From NCBI GenBank assembly GCA_034004605.1, contig JAVEWJ010000004.1, positions 1 through 55,329 on the forward strand: a DNA stretch of 55,329 nt, in the 5' to 3' direction. This stretch comes from JAVEWJ01 sp034004605 (GTDB lineage Bacteria > Patescibacteriota > Gracilibacteria > UBA1369 > LOWO2-01-FULL-3). Position numbers and translations under genes: made by a program. The notes below the pieces were generated by a model. That model saw nothing but the letters and a program-made list of their open reading frames with translations, was not told the origin of the DNA and searched no databases. Position 1 is the stretch's first letter. Every line of letters begins with the position of its first letter. Of the stretch, positions 1-9,415 are shown in pieces.

Positions 1-1775
1 GGTCCTCCGCAAATCTCCATGCTAAACCAATTATCATCGTCTCCCACCTTATACACTTTCACGCTGTTCCCGTATTTGTTTTCAAAAAGACCGATTGCTC
101 CAAGCGATTTTGCCTCATCCACACTCATTTCCATGCATGAAACGGGAAGCGCCTTTTCGATTTGATCATTCACAATTTTTTCCACCTCTGCGATTTGCTC
201 GGGAGTCATCGGACTTGGATGCGAAAAATCGAATCTAAGCCTTTCAGCTGTAAGATTACTGCCTCTTTGTTGAACATGATCTCCAAGAACCATTCTAAGC
301 GCCTTGTGAAGTAAATGAGTAGCGGTGTGATAACGAGTAACCACCTCGCTGTGATCAGCAAGACCTCCTGCGAATTTCTGCTCGGCACCTGCTCTCGAAA
401 GTTCCTGATGTTTACAAAAGTCCCGTTCAAAATCAGCCTTTAAAGCCTCCACCTCGGCTTCACTCTCAGCATATCCGGCATTTTTTAGCTCCTCGATTGT
501 CATTTCCACGGGAAATCCGAAAGTTTGAAACATATCAAAAACAAAATCGACGCCAAAAACCTCAGACACTTTTCCACCCTCTTTTCCCGCATTTTTTAAA
601 ATCGCTTTTTTCAGCACATCAAGCCCTTTCACAAGAGTTCTTCTGAATTTTTCCTCTTCTCCGGCCATTTCCGCAAAAATAAATTCCTGTTTATCCAAAA
701 GTGTCGGATAAACTGTGCCGTATTCCTTCACAACGATTCCCGCGATTTTTCGGCAGAAATCATTTTCAATTCCAAGCTTCATACCAGCACAAATGGCCCT
801 ACGAATAAGCCTTCGAAGAATATATCCTTGATCCGTATTTGATGGGGGAATACCAAGTTCATCACCTAAAATAAAAGTGGAAGTGCGAAGATGATCGGCA
901 CAAATTCTCTCGTTTCGAATATTTTCCTCGGAAAGTTCATAACCGCCGAGTAGTCGAAGTTCCGATGTTATCGGCAAAAATAACTCGCTGTCATAATTTG
1001 AATGAAAACCGTTCAAAATAAAAAGCGTTCTTTCAAGCCCCATTCCGGTGTCCACATTTTTCTGCGCAAGTTCCACAAAACTACCGTCCTCGTTTTTATT
1101 ATATTGCATAAAAACATTATTCCAAATCTCCACACACTTGTGACAATCGCATGAAATGCCGTTTTTATCGCAGTTCGGACATTTTTCTTTCTCTGTAATA
1201 TAATATATTTCGGTATCTGGTCCACAGGGGCCAGTCTGACCGGCGGGTCCCCACCAATTTTCTTTTTTGGAATAAAAATAAATCTCGCCTCCCGAAAGCG
1301 CTTCACCATCGACATGCTTTTTAAATCCATGACTTTCCCAAATACTCGCTGCCTCTTCATCTCTCGGAGCATCGTTGTCACCTGCAAAACAACTTACACT
1401 TAGCCTTTCCATAGGAATTCCAAGCCCTCCTTCACTTTGCGGAGAAGTCAAAAATAAAAAACTCATCTCAATCGCTTCATTTTTGAAATAATCCCCGAGC
1501 GACCAGTTTCCGAGCATTTCAAAAAATGTGAGATGCGTTCGGTCTCCGACACTATCTATATCACCTGTACGAATACACCTTTGCACATCTACAAGCCGTG
1601 TTCCGGCTGGATGCTTTTCCCCGAGCAAAAATGGCACAAGTGGATGCATACCGGCCGTGGTAAAAAGCACGGTTGGATCATTTTCCGGGATAAGAGAAGC
1701 ACCGGGAATTTCTTTATGATTATAATTTTTAACAAACCAGTCTATAAATTTTCGTCTTAGTTCATTTGCTTTCAT
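1..1775 (-). CDS. alaS: alanyl-tRNA synthetase, 3' end outside window
   Basis: Attaches alanine to tRNA-Ala in the cytoplasm. Translating from the ATG at 1775 gives about 591 residues that run off the left edge of the window with no stop. The N-terminus (MKANELRRKFIDWF) and the class II core are typical of AlaRS: TTAGMHPLVPFLLG, the RCIRTGDID segment, THLTFFEMLGNWSLGDYF, and GPCGPDTEIYY. The editing domain begins with TRYHTATHLLHKAL (HxxxH), and the last visible residues are the EICGGP segment that holds the editing-site Cys. The C-terminal part is missing only because of the window edge. It is divergent from the DUF3352-like gene and shows no Shine-Dalgarno site. The family call is near certain. 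Confidence 0.96.
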   Translation of the reverse strand, partial: MKANELRRKFIDWFVKNYNHKEIPGASLIPENDPTVLFTTAGMHPLVPFLLGEKHPAGTRLVDVQRCIRTGDIDSVGDRTHLTFFEMLGNWSLGDYFKNEAIEMSFLFLTSPQSEGGLGIPMERLSVSCFAGDNDAPRDEEAASIWESHGFKKHVDGEALSGGEIYFYSKKENWWGPAGQTGPCGPDTEIYYITEKEKCPNCDKNGISCDCHKCVEIWNNVFMQYNKNEDGSFVELAQKNVDTGMGLERTLFILNGFHSNYDSELFLPITSELRLLGGYELSEENIRNERICADHLRTSTFILGDELGIPPSNTDQGYILRRLIRRAICAGMKLGIENDFCRKIAGIVVKEYGTVYPTLLDKQEFIFAEMAGEEEKFRRTLVKGLDVLKKAILKNAGKEGGKVSEVFGVDFVFDMFQTFGFPVEMTIEELKNAGYAESEAEVEALKADFERDFCKHQELSRAGAEQKFAGGLADHSEVVTRYHTATHLLHKALRMVLGDHVQQRGSNLTAERLRFDFSHPSPMTPEQIAEVEKIVNDQIEKALPVSCMEMSVDEAKSLGAIGLFENKYGNSVKVYKVGDDDNWFSMEICGG

Positions 1776-1868
1776 ATTTTTTATTTAGAATTACATCGGG
1801 AATTTTTGCAAAAAAGCCTTTAATTTACAAGCTGAAACGGTTAAAATTCCGGCAGTTTAAAAAATAAA

Positions 1869-3395
1869 ATGGGTCGCAAAAAAAAAGCAAAGAAAATCAT
1901 AAAGGAAGCGCTTAAAAAAGACAAAAAAAAGACCAAGTCCGCCCCGAAAAAAGTAGAAAAATCCTTAAAGCCAAAAAAAAAGATTCCCTTAAAAAAAATT
2001 CTGGCTTTTCTTTCTTTTCTTTTTTTCTCTTCCGTCACGGCTTTTATGCTTATTGCCTCCTTTCACGCAAACGAAATCGCAAAATATTTTTCCGAAAAAG
2101 ATACGATTTTGACTTTTGAAATAAATTCGGATTTGAAAAACATAAACACGGAAAAGTCTCTCACCGCACTTTTTCAAAATGATTTGAAAAACAACCTTTC
2201 TTCACTTTTTTCCACGGACTACGAAACGAAAATTTCCCCTTGGATCGGAAGATCAGCGGGTTTTGCCTTGATTAGAAACGAAAACATGGGGCTTTCTCAA
2301 ATATATTTTATTGAAACAAAGTCCGTTAAAAAGGCGTTCTCCATTTTGAATATCAACGCAAAAGGAACACAAATCATTTCTCTTCCGGAGTATTATTTCC
2401 CGAAAAATGATTATTTTGAAAAACCTCTCTTCCTCACAGTGATCGACTCGTATTTGTTTTTCTCCCCAAATCAAGCAGCTCTCACAAAGCTTCTTCAAAT
2501 GCAAAACGACACCGATAAAAAACTTTTCAAATCTCCCGATTTCAGAAAGATTAAAGAAAATTCTCCCTCTCAAAGGCTTGCGTTCTTGTTTGTAAATTCT
2601 AAGTACATAAGTGCCTTAGATTTAAGCGCCTTTTCTCTTCCCACGGGCCTTTTACTTTCATTGTCGGACGTTTTCACCTCGGAGGGCCTTTCCGTTTGGG
2701 AAAAATCCGGCGATTTCTATCTCACATCTTTCACCACTCTTTCAAAGCCTTCTCCCATATCTCAAAATGTAGAATCAAAAAACTTTTCTTTCCCATACGA
2801 TAAAAATCTTTTGGCTTTTTTTGCATTCAAAAATCCGAAGAATTTCCTTACAGACATCCTTTCAGTCACAAACAGGCTCGAAACTCTTTATCCCGGAGCC
2901 GTATCTCTTCTCGAAAACGAATTCGCTTTCTCTCTATCTGAAAACGGCGAAATCGGAATCATGATAAAGTCTCTGGATGAAAACGAAAATAAAACACTTG
3001 CCGATTTAGTTTTCTCACTCGCACAGAGTTTCGAAGGTTTCGACAGGGATATTCGCGAACAGACCCTTCCGGACGGTACAAAATATCAGGAATATGTAAA
3101 AGTGCCGAAACAAATTCTGACAACGGAAAAATTCCACTCGGGAAAAAAATATTTGGACTTTTCCGGAAAGATATTTTTATTTCAAAACGGAAGTGAAAGC
3201 ATGGTGTCAACAAGCGAAAAACACTTAACCGATTTAATCGATTCAACTTCAAAAGTTTCGACAAAAAGCGCGCTTCTAAAAGTGAATCTCGAAAAAGCAA
3301 TTAAAAGCGCAACAAATCCATTCTCCGAAATGACACTCGAATTGATGTTTAAAAATGGCGGAATCGCAGGCTCATCAAAATTAAAAATTAAATGA
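1869..3395 (+). CDS. membrane-anchored extracytoplasmic protein, DUF3352-like
   Basis: 508 residues. The first 45 residues are extremely lysine-rich and cytoplasmic, followed by one transmembrane helix (about residues 43-64: ILAFLSFLFFSSVTAFMLIA) and a large external domain. The external part (FEINSDLKNINTEKSLTALF, then IGRSAGFALIRNENMG, and paired strands such as YLFFSPNQAALTKLL) resembles DUF3352, a family of unknown function with an internal duplication; this is from memory and not a firm match. The TGA stop overlaps the next gene's start (ATGA), so the two are translationally coupled and probably act together at the cell surface. An A-rich leader precedes the ATG in place of a Shine-Dalgarno site. 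Confidence 0.72.
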   Translation: MGRKKKAKKIIKEALKKDKKKTKSAPKKVEKSLKPKKKIPLKKILAFLSFLFFSSVTAFMLIASFHANEIAKYFSEKDTILTFEINSDLKNINTEKSLTALFQNDLKNNLSSLFSTDYETKISPWIGRSAGFALIRNENMGLSQIYFIETKSVKKAFSILNINAKGTQIISLPEYYFPKNDYFEKPLFLTVIDSYLFFSPNQAALTKLLQMQNDTDKKLFKSPDFRKIKENSPSQRLAFLFVNSKYISALDLSAFSLPTGLLLSLSDVFTSEGLSVWEKSGDFYLTSFTTLSKPSPISQNVESKNFSFPYDKNLLAFFAFKNPKNFLTDILSVTNRLETLYPGAVSLLENEFAFSLSENGEIGIMIKSLDENENKTLADLVFSLAQSFEGFDRDIREQTLPDGTKYQEYVKVPKQILTTEKFHSGKKYLDFSGKIFLFQNGSESMVSTSEKHLTDLIDSTSKVSTKSALLKVNLEKAIKSATNPFSEMTLELMFKNGGIAGSSKLKIK

Positions 3396-5431
3396 GAACA
3401 TTCCTCAAAAAATCAAAAACCGACAAAATAATTAAGGATCTAAAAAAATCCAGCCCGATTTTAGTTGAAGAAAAAGCCGAAAACTTTACTCCTAAAATTT
3501 TTGGAAACATCCTACTTCTTGGTTTTTTAGGGCTTGTGATCTTACTTCTTATAAATTCTTTCAGCGCTTATAGTAAAGGAAAAGCTCTGGAAAAAGAAAT
3601 TTCGGAAAAAGCTTTTGAAGGAATTTCAATGCTACTGGAAGGCGGAAAAAAGACATCTCAAATAGAGCTGAAAAAAGCCAAAGAAGCATTTCTGCAAGCG
3701 CAGGAGAGTTTCGCATCAGCGAAATCCAAAGCGTGGTTTATCAAATCGGATAAAAGTTCCTACGCGAAAAGAAGCGATGTAAATATCGCTCTAAACGGTC
3801 TTCTGGATGGGGGCGTCTCTTTCGCAAACGCCGGATCATATTTTCTTGAAGCGATGGATAGTTTCAATTTGATCCCCGTATATTTCGTTTCAAAAAATAA
3901 AAGTCCCGAAAAAGATTTCCCATCTCTCACGGACACCTTAAAAAAAGGCCTTGAAAAAACTGATCTCGCGATAGCGGAAATCAATGCAGCCTCGGAAAAA
4001 ATCGCAAATGTAAATGTGGAAATACTACCCGAGGATTTACAAATAAAAGTAAATTATGCAAAAGAAAAAATCGCAGAAATATCCGAAATTTTAAACAACA
4101 TAAAAACATATTATCCCGAAATCCTCAAACTTCTTGGCGATGAAAAGCCACACAAATATCTGGTACTATTCCAAAACAATCAAGAAATGAGGCCCACGGG
4201 CGGTTTTATCGGTTCTTATGCGCTGATCGATATAAACAAAGGCTATCTTGAAAAAATGGAAACGCACGATGTATACGATTTACGTGGGCTTGGAGATACC
4301 CAAATCGATCCTCCGGAAGATTTCCGACTTTTTACAAGCAATTGGCGCTTTCGCGATTCAAATTATTCTCCGGATTTTTCGCTTTCCGCACAGAAAGCTT
4401 TGTGGTTTTTAGAAGCTGAGTCCGGCATTTCCGTTGATACTGTGATTGCAATTAATCAGGGACTTCTCAGAGATATGCTCGCGATTACAGGTCCTATTCA
4501 AGTTGGAGATTTCGGAAAACTCGATTCATATAATTACGACACGGTTTTAAGCTATGTAATAGAGTCAAAAATGTGGGGAGCGGAGGATCCCAAACATATC
4601 TTGAAAGTTTTTGTACCTGCCTTTGCGAAAGAAATAATGAACGAAAAATACCTAAGTCGCGTTTCCGGAAAAATATTCCGAGCGCTTGAACAAAAGCATA
4701 TTATGTTCTACTCGAAAGATGAAAATCTTGAGGCTTTGTTTGATAAATTCGGCGTTTCAGGAAAGCAGTATCAGCTACAAGAAAACGAGGATTATATCCA
4801 GGTGATAAACATCTCTTCCGGCGGCACGAAATCGGACAAACTCATCGAGGAAAAAATCAGTCACGATACAAGAATTTCAGAAAACGGGGAAGTCATCGAC
4901 ACGGTTTCAATCAAAAGAACGCATCTTTTCAACGATCAAATACTTAAAAAATGGAAAGAAATCTTGCAAGTGTACGGAATAAGTAAACCCGAAAGCTATG
5001 TATTGGATATTTTAGGAAGAGGAAGAAACAGAACCACAATAAGAATATATGTTCCAAAGGGATCAATTCTTGTTTCCTCAACTGATCCGGAAATGAAAAC
5101 AAATTATGATGCCGAATTAAATAAAACTTATTTCACCGCAACTATCGAAATTTTTGCAGGCCAAAGCAAAGACCTAAAATTAAGCTACAAATTGCCTTTT
5201 AGACTCGATTTTTCAAACGAAAACCTCTCTGTATACAAATTGATAGCCGAAAAAATGCCCGGCCACCCGGGACAATTATTCACAAAAACCATTGAGAAAA
5301 CGGAAAGTATCACTCCCGTGATTTACTATCCGGAATCCTTCAAAAAAGACAATTTCGATAATTTGATCTACGCAAAAGACTTGGTCTACGACAGATATTT
5401 CTCGGCCCTGCTAAAAAAGGAAATTAAATAA
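3392..5431 (+). CDS. DUF4012 domain-containing membrane protein
   Basis: 679 residues. A basic N-terminus, one transmembrane helix (about residues 39-58, GNILLLGFLGLVILLLINSF), a helical region of about 180 residues, and then the DUF4012 signature HKYLVLFQNNQEMRPTGGFIG near residue 250, followed by a beta-rich C-terminal half. DUF4012 proteins are large envelope proteins, often near polysaccharide or cell-wall genes in Gram-positive and CPR genomes; their biochemical role is unknown. The gene overlaps the preceding DUF3352-like gene by 4 nt and ends 1 nt from the convergent mutL stop, with no terminator visible between them. Confidence 0.85.
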   Translation: MRTFLKKSKTDKIIKDLKKSSPILVEEKAENFTPKIFGNILLLGFLGLVILLLINSFSAYSKGKALEKEISEKAFEGISMLLEGGKKTSQIELKKAKEAFLQAQESFASAKSKAWFIKSDKSSYAKRSDVNIALNGLLDGGVSFANAGSYFLEAMDSFNLIPVYFVSKNKSPEKDFPSLTDTLKKGLEKTDLAIAEINAASEKIANVNVEILPEDLQIKVNYAKEKIAEISEILNNIKTYYPEILKLLGDEKPHKYLVLFQNNQEMRPTGGFIGSYALIDINKGYLEKMETHDVYDLRGLGDTQIDPPEDFRLFTSNWRFRDSNYSPDFSLSAQKALWFLEAESGISVDTVIAINQGLLRDMLAITGPIQVGDFGKLDSYNYDTVLSYVIESKMWGAEDPKHILKVFVPAFAKEIMNEKYLSRVSGKIFRALEQKHIMFYSKDENLEALFDKFGVSGKQYQLQENEDYIQVINISSGGTKSDKLIEEKISHDTRISENGEVIDTVSIKRTHLFNDQILKKWKEILQVYGISKPESYVLDILGRGRNRTTIRIYVPKGSILVSSTDPEMKTNYDAELNKTYFTATIEIFAGQSKDLKLSYKLPFRLDFSNENLSVYKLIAEKMPGHPGQLFTKTIEKTESITPVIYYPESFKKDNFDNLIYAKDLVYDRYFSALLKKEIK

Positions 5432-5432
5432 A

Positions 5433-7220
5433 TCAGCTTCGCCCAAACATTTTTTCAAGTGAATCCATGTTTAGAGAAATCATTGTAGGTCTTCCGTGTG
5501 GGCAAGTGTAAGGCCTTTTTAAATCTTTCATCTGGGTGATAAGAGCGGTCATCTCGGGCTCGGACAGTTTTTGTCCGAATTTAATTGCCCCTCTGCAAGA
5601 CATATAAGTGATAATCGCTTCGGATTTTCCCTGAAACTTGCTTGCCTTGAAATTATTAATCAAATCATCAACAACGCCTTTTATTATTTCTTCAAGATTT
5701 TCATTTGCCAAAAATTTCGGCACACCGGATATGTTCACGCTGTTTCCTCCAAAGGACTCAATATCAAAGCCAAGATTTGTAAATATCTCCAAATTTTCTT
5801 CCATAATGATCTTTTCATCAGGAGCAAGCTCGATAAGTTGTGGAATAAGTAGATTTTGCGTTTGTTTCTCTGCATTTTCAAATTGATCCATAAACTTTTC
5901 GAAAAGCACTCGTTCATGCCCCGCGTGCTGATCTATAAGCACAATTTCACCATTATCTTCGGCGATAATGTATGAATTGTTTATCTGCGTAAACACTTTA
6001 ATTGTATTTTGAAAAAGACCGCTATGATTCCTTTCATCAAGATCCGGAAGAGTAGCCGGCTTTAGAAAATCCCTTGTAAAATTCAATGAATCTTTTTTTG
6101 TGTTTCCGCTGTAAGAAATCGAAGGCATTTTAAAAGTAGAGGAAGACTGTTCCGGTATCGGATTTCTTTCAAATGAAGTCTTGAAAAAATCTTCTCCGGA
6201 CATATCGGAAATAAGTCCCTTGGGCATCAAATTGTTTTGCTCCAAGGCTTTTTTCACCATCTTGTAAACCACGGAAAGAATTTCCTGTTGATTCAAAAAC
6301 CGAATCTCGCTTTTTTTAGGGTGAACATTCACATCTATTAGCTTTGGGTCTATTCGTAAATTTATAAAGAAAGCAGGATTCTTGTGTTCCATTAGCATCG
6401 AATGATAGGCCTGCTTTATTAGAGCTGAAATACCCGCATGCTTCACGGATCTTCCGTTTACAAAAAGAAATTGTTGCTTGGTATTTGACCTTGAAACCGT
6501 GGGCTTACCGATAAATCCATCCATTTTAAATTCCACACCATCGAAAAATACGGGAAGAAGTGCCTCGTTTAGGCTTTCTCCGAACACATCAATAATTCTC
6601 GATTTAAAGCTGCTTACACTACTCAAATTGAAAACTTTTTTTGCGTTGTGAGTGAGTTTAAAAGAAATTCCCGGGTAGGATAACGCGATACCATAAAGAG
6701 CTAAAGAGATATTCGCAATTTCGCTTGAATCGCTTTTTAAAAACTTTCTCCTTGCCGGAGTGTTGAAAAAAAGTTCTCTTGCGGTCACGGTTGTTCCTGT
6801 ATTCATCGCGACTTCCATTTTATTTTCAAGCTCACCGCCGTTCACATTAAGAGAAAATCCCGACATTTCACCTTCCTTTCGGGATTTGATATTCAATTTT
6901 GAAACGGAAGCAATTGACGAAAGCGCCTCTCCTCTAAAACCAAGTGTGAAAAGTTCAAAAAGATCTTTCTCTTCGTGAATTTTGCTTGTAGCATGCCTCA
7001 TTACCGCAAGCTCAAGGTCTTCTTTGAAAATACCTTTTCCATCATCAATAACACGAATTAGTTTTTTTCCTCCCTCTTCGACTTCAACAGAAATATTTTT
7101 TGCTCCCGCATCAATACTGTTTTCAACGAGCTCTTTAATGGCGTTTGAAGGCCTCTCGACCACTTCACCTGCTGCAATCTGACTTATCAGAACATCATTT
7201 AAAAGTTTTATTTCGGACAT
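5433..7220 (-). CDS. mutL: DNA mismatch repair protein MutL, endonuclease type
   Basis: MutL couples mismatch recognition by MutS to strand incision. The GHKL ATPase is clear: KELVEN (catalytic Glu about residue 30), DDGKGI (about 59-64), RHATSKI and TLGFRGEAL (about 92-100). The C-terminal domain carries the nicking-endonuclease motifs: DQHA(x2)E(x4)E, read as DQHAGHERVLFE near residue 430, then SCRGAIKFG, and CPHGRP near the end. This is therefore the self-nicking type found in bacteria without MutH. Length 595 is normal. It is last in the mutS - lipoprotein - MEMO/CapA-like - mutL unit, starts 9 nt after the previous stop, and ends in TGA. Confidence 0.97.
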   Translation of the reverse strand: MSEIKLLNDVLISQIAAGEVVERPSNAIKELVENSIDAGAKNISVEVEEGGKKLIRVIDDGKGIFKEDLELAVMRHATSKIHEEKDLFELFTLGFRGEALSSIASVSKLNIKSRKEGEMSGFSLNVNGGELENKMEVAMNTGTTVTARELFFNTPARRKFLKSDSSEIANISLALYGIALSYPGISFKLTHNAKKVFNLSSVSSFKSRIIDVFGESLNEALLPVFFDGVEFKMDGFIGKPTVSRSNTKQQFLFVNGRSVKHAGISALIKQAYHSMLMEHKNPAFFINLRIDPKLIDVNVHPKKSEIRFLNQQEILSVVYKMVKKALEQNNLMPKGLISDMSGEDFFKTSFERNPIPEQSSSTFKMPSISYSGNTKKDSLNFTRDFLKPATLPDLDERNHSGLFQNTIKVFTQINNSYIIAEDNGEIVLIDQHAGHERVLFEKFMDQFENAEKQTQNLLIPQLIELAPDEKIIMEENLEIFTNLGFDIESFGGNSVNISGVPKFLANENLEEIIKGVVDDLINNFKASKFQGKSEAIITYMSCRGAIKFGQKLSEPEMTALITQMKDLKRPYTCPHGRPTMISLNMDSLEKMFGRS

Positions 7221-7229
7221 CTCTTTTCG

Positions 7230-8810
7230 TTATTTTCTGGGTATTGTTATCTCGGCGTTTTTAAGATCAAAATCAAGTTTTCTTCCGCCGATTATCATAT
7301 TTGAAATTATCTTTTTAAAATCTTCAATTCTTGTCTCGTTTCCGGACATTTCGGGATATCCAGCTACAACCGATACGGAAATAATACTGCTTGTAATATT
7401 TTTTTCATCCGCATTCACAGCCAAAACAACACCCTTTAGATTGGAGTTTAGCTCTGAAAATAGTTTCGCATCAGGTAAAAAATCTCCCAAGGAATAAAAA
7501 ATTATGGAAGATTTTATTTGTTCGGCCGGAAGAATTTCCGAAATGCCTTTGCCTACCACTATGTCACTTCCGGCCTCAGCCAGACTTTTCGCATAGTTTT
7601 TCATTTCGTCACTTAGAGTCTCTTCATTAAATTTCAAAAAAGTTACCACAAAATCCCGTTCAGATTTTTCTTTTGAAATTATGGACATTGCATTTTCATC
7701 ACCTTGTAAAAATTTACACACAGACACTTTAAAATCATTCCTTTCCGTCTTTATACATTCTCCGTTAAAACCATCGAAAACCAAAAAGTCCGGTCCGACC
7801 AAAAACGAATCTTTGTTTCCTCTGATATCTCTAAAAAGCCTAAAATCGCTTTGATCGTTCTTCGGATTGTAGTTTTTATCATATTTGTAATCTTGAATCA
7901 GCGAGTATTCAAAATCATTAAATAAATTTCCAAAAATAAGCATAGAAGCGCCTTTCTCTTTCACACCCTCACCCTCAAAAAACAAAATGGTATTTTCCAC
8001 CTCGGAAATCGTTTTATATCCAAACACATCCATCAAATTCAAAAACATAAAAAGCGAATCCTTTGCGCTCACATCCAAATATTGAATATTATCAAACTCG
8101 AAATTTCTGATGCTGCGAAAAGTGGAAATGTCATCAAGTTCCTTCGTCACCTTATCGCTATCCTTGGAAAACGACACCGTAGAAACAAAAAGCGAATTAT
8201 CCACAGCTTTACTCTTAATCACATTTTTAAGCCTAATTAAATTTTCCTGTTTGGCATCCTGACTTATTAGAATCGGTACGATTTTGGCATTTTCAAAATA
8301 TTTACTTATCAAGGGCAAATACAAATCCAAGCTGTCATAATTCATAAATACTTTATCGTTTTCATTTACCACCCCCGAAGATGAAAGCTCATTCAAAAAA
8401 TCCTTATCCACATCGATTCTTCCATCCACACCGTAAAATTTGCACTTTTTACAAACATATATATCCGAAAGCGCACTCAAATTCTCAATTTCGGAAATTA
8501 AAAATACATATTCGGGACTTTGTTTTTCTGAAATCGCTTTTAGCATCGTTGCGCTTTGTTCGAATTCCGAAATGTCATCGGAAACAAGAACTCCCTTAAT
8601 CCCATCTTTGATTTTCAATTTCCCGTTCAAATAAAAATAGTCCGCCCAAAAAAACTTATCATCTGGCTTATATGTCTCTATTCTGTTTAGTTTTGGAATA
8701 GTGACATAAGCGAAAATCGAAAGCCCCAAAACACAAGCCACCAAAATAAAAACCACAAATCCAAGAATAAACCGAAAAATTTTCTTTTTTGTTTTCTTTT
8801 TTAATTTCAT
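7230..8810 (-). CDS. membrane-anchored protein with degenerate MEMO-like and CapA-like halves
   Basis: 526 residues with one N-terminal transmembrane helix (about 12-34). Residues about 50-215 follow the MEMO/AmmeMemoRadiSam-B fold order: SDDISEFEQSATML, then NENDKVFMNYDSLDLYLPLI in place of the usual EHSLEVQLPFL, then KIVPILIS and NSLFVSTVSFSKDSD. Residues about 285-500 resemble the C-terminal part of CapA/PgsA metallophosphatase-like proteins: VTFLKFNEE, AEAGSDIVVGKGISEILP and IIFYSLGDFLPD, matching the usual HWG, GADLVIGHHPHV and IFYSLGNF. In both halves the metal-binding histidines are replaced, so it is probably a non-catalytic envelope protein. Both assignments are by eye. It overlaps the lipoprotein gene by 4 nt. 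Confidence 0.55.
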   Translation of the reverse strand: MKLKKKTKKKIFRFILGFVVFILVACVLGLSIFAYVTIPKLNRIETYKPDDKFFWADYFYLNGKLKIKDGIKGVLVSDDISEFEQSATMLKAISEKQSPEYVFLISEIENLSALSDIYVCKKCKFYGVDGRIDVDKDFLNELSSSGVVNENDKVFMNYDSLDLYLPLISKYFENAKIVPILISQDAKQENLIRLKNVIKSKAVDNSLFVSTVSFSKDSDKVTKELDDISTFRSIRNFEFDNIQYLDVSAKDSLFMFLNLMDVFGYKTISEVENTILFFEGEGVKEKGASMLIFGNLFNDFEYSLIQDYKYDKNYNPKNDQSDFRLFRDIRGNKDSFLVGPDFLVFDGFNGECIKTERNDFKVSVCKFLQGDENAMSIISKEKSERDFVVTFLKFNEETLSDEMKNYAKSLAEAGSDIVVGKGISEILPAEQIKSSIIFYSLGDFLPDAKLFSELNSNLKGVVLAVNADEKNITSSIISVSVVAGYPEMSGNETRIEDFKKIISNMIIGGRKLDFDLKNAEITIPRK

Positions 8811-9367
8811 TTGTAATTAATTACGATAGGCGAAAGAGCCACCTTGTCTCCATCGCTAAAATCGGCGATGAATTCATAAGTGTTTTTGCCTTTTGAAAGA
8901 TTTCCGAAAGCGCTTGAAGCCTTATACCAAAAACTTTCATCGCCTTCTTTGAAGTTTTTAAGAACATATTCATCTTTACTGTCCACACCCACATATTTTA
9001 CCGTGATTTTCGTGGCTCTCTTATCAACCTTTCCCACAAAAGTAATAGGCTCAGTGTTTAAATTGGCTCCTTCTTTCGGATCCGTAATTTCAAAAAGTTT
9101 TGGATCCGGTACTTTCACCACCACTTCCTCTTTTTCCTCACTGCTTTCCGAAATATTTCCTTCTACCACCTTTACCTCCTCCACTTTTTTTTCTTCCACT
9201 TTCGGCTTTTGAACAACTTTGCCCTCGTTGAATTGCATAGTCAGAACATTGGCCTCAAGCTTCGAAATTCTATCTTCCAGCTCCTTTATATGCCTATCTG
9301 AAACCGTTCCCGAAGAACAGGAGTTTAAAACCAAAGCTACTGTCGCAAATAAAAATATTTTTTTCAT
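8807..9367 (-). CDS. small lipoprotein with coiled coil and Ig-like C-terminal domain
   Basis: 186 residues from the ATG at 9367; a TTG start 15 nt upstream is possible but would spoil the signal peptide. The N-terminus MKKIFLFATVALVLNSCSS is a lipoprotein signal with lipobox LNSC, so LspA (encoded at 17 kb) would process it. A short coiled coil follows (IKELEDRISKLEANVLTMQ), then a lysine/glutamate/valine-rich linker and a C-terminal beta domain (ITDPKEGANLNTEPITFVG to SPIVINYK) that looks like a bacterial Ig-like module. It lies between mutS and the MEMO/CapA-like gene, overlapping the latter by ATGA. Role unknown; presumably a surface partner of that protein. Confidence 0.75.
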   Translation of the reverse strand: MKKIFLFATVALVLNSCSSGTVSDRHIKELEDRISKLEANVLTMQFNEGKVVQKPKVEEKKVEEVKVVEGNISESSEEKEEVVVKVPDPKLFEITDPKEGANLNTEPITFVGKVDKRATKITVKYVGVDSKDEYVLKNFKEGDESFWYKASSAFGNLSKGKNTYEFIADFSDGDKVALSPIVINYK

Positions 9368-9415
9368 ATCTACACAATACAAAAAAAAGTCTTTTCTTAC
9401 AACAAAAATTAAAGA

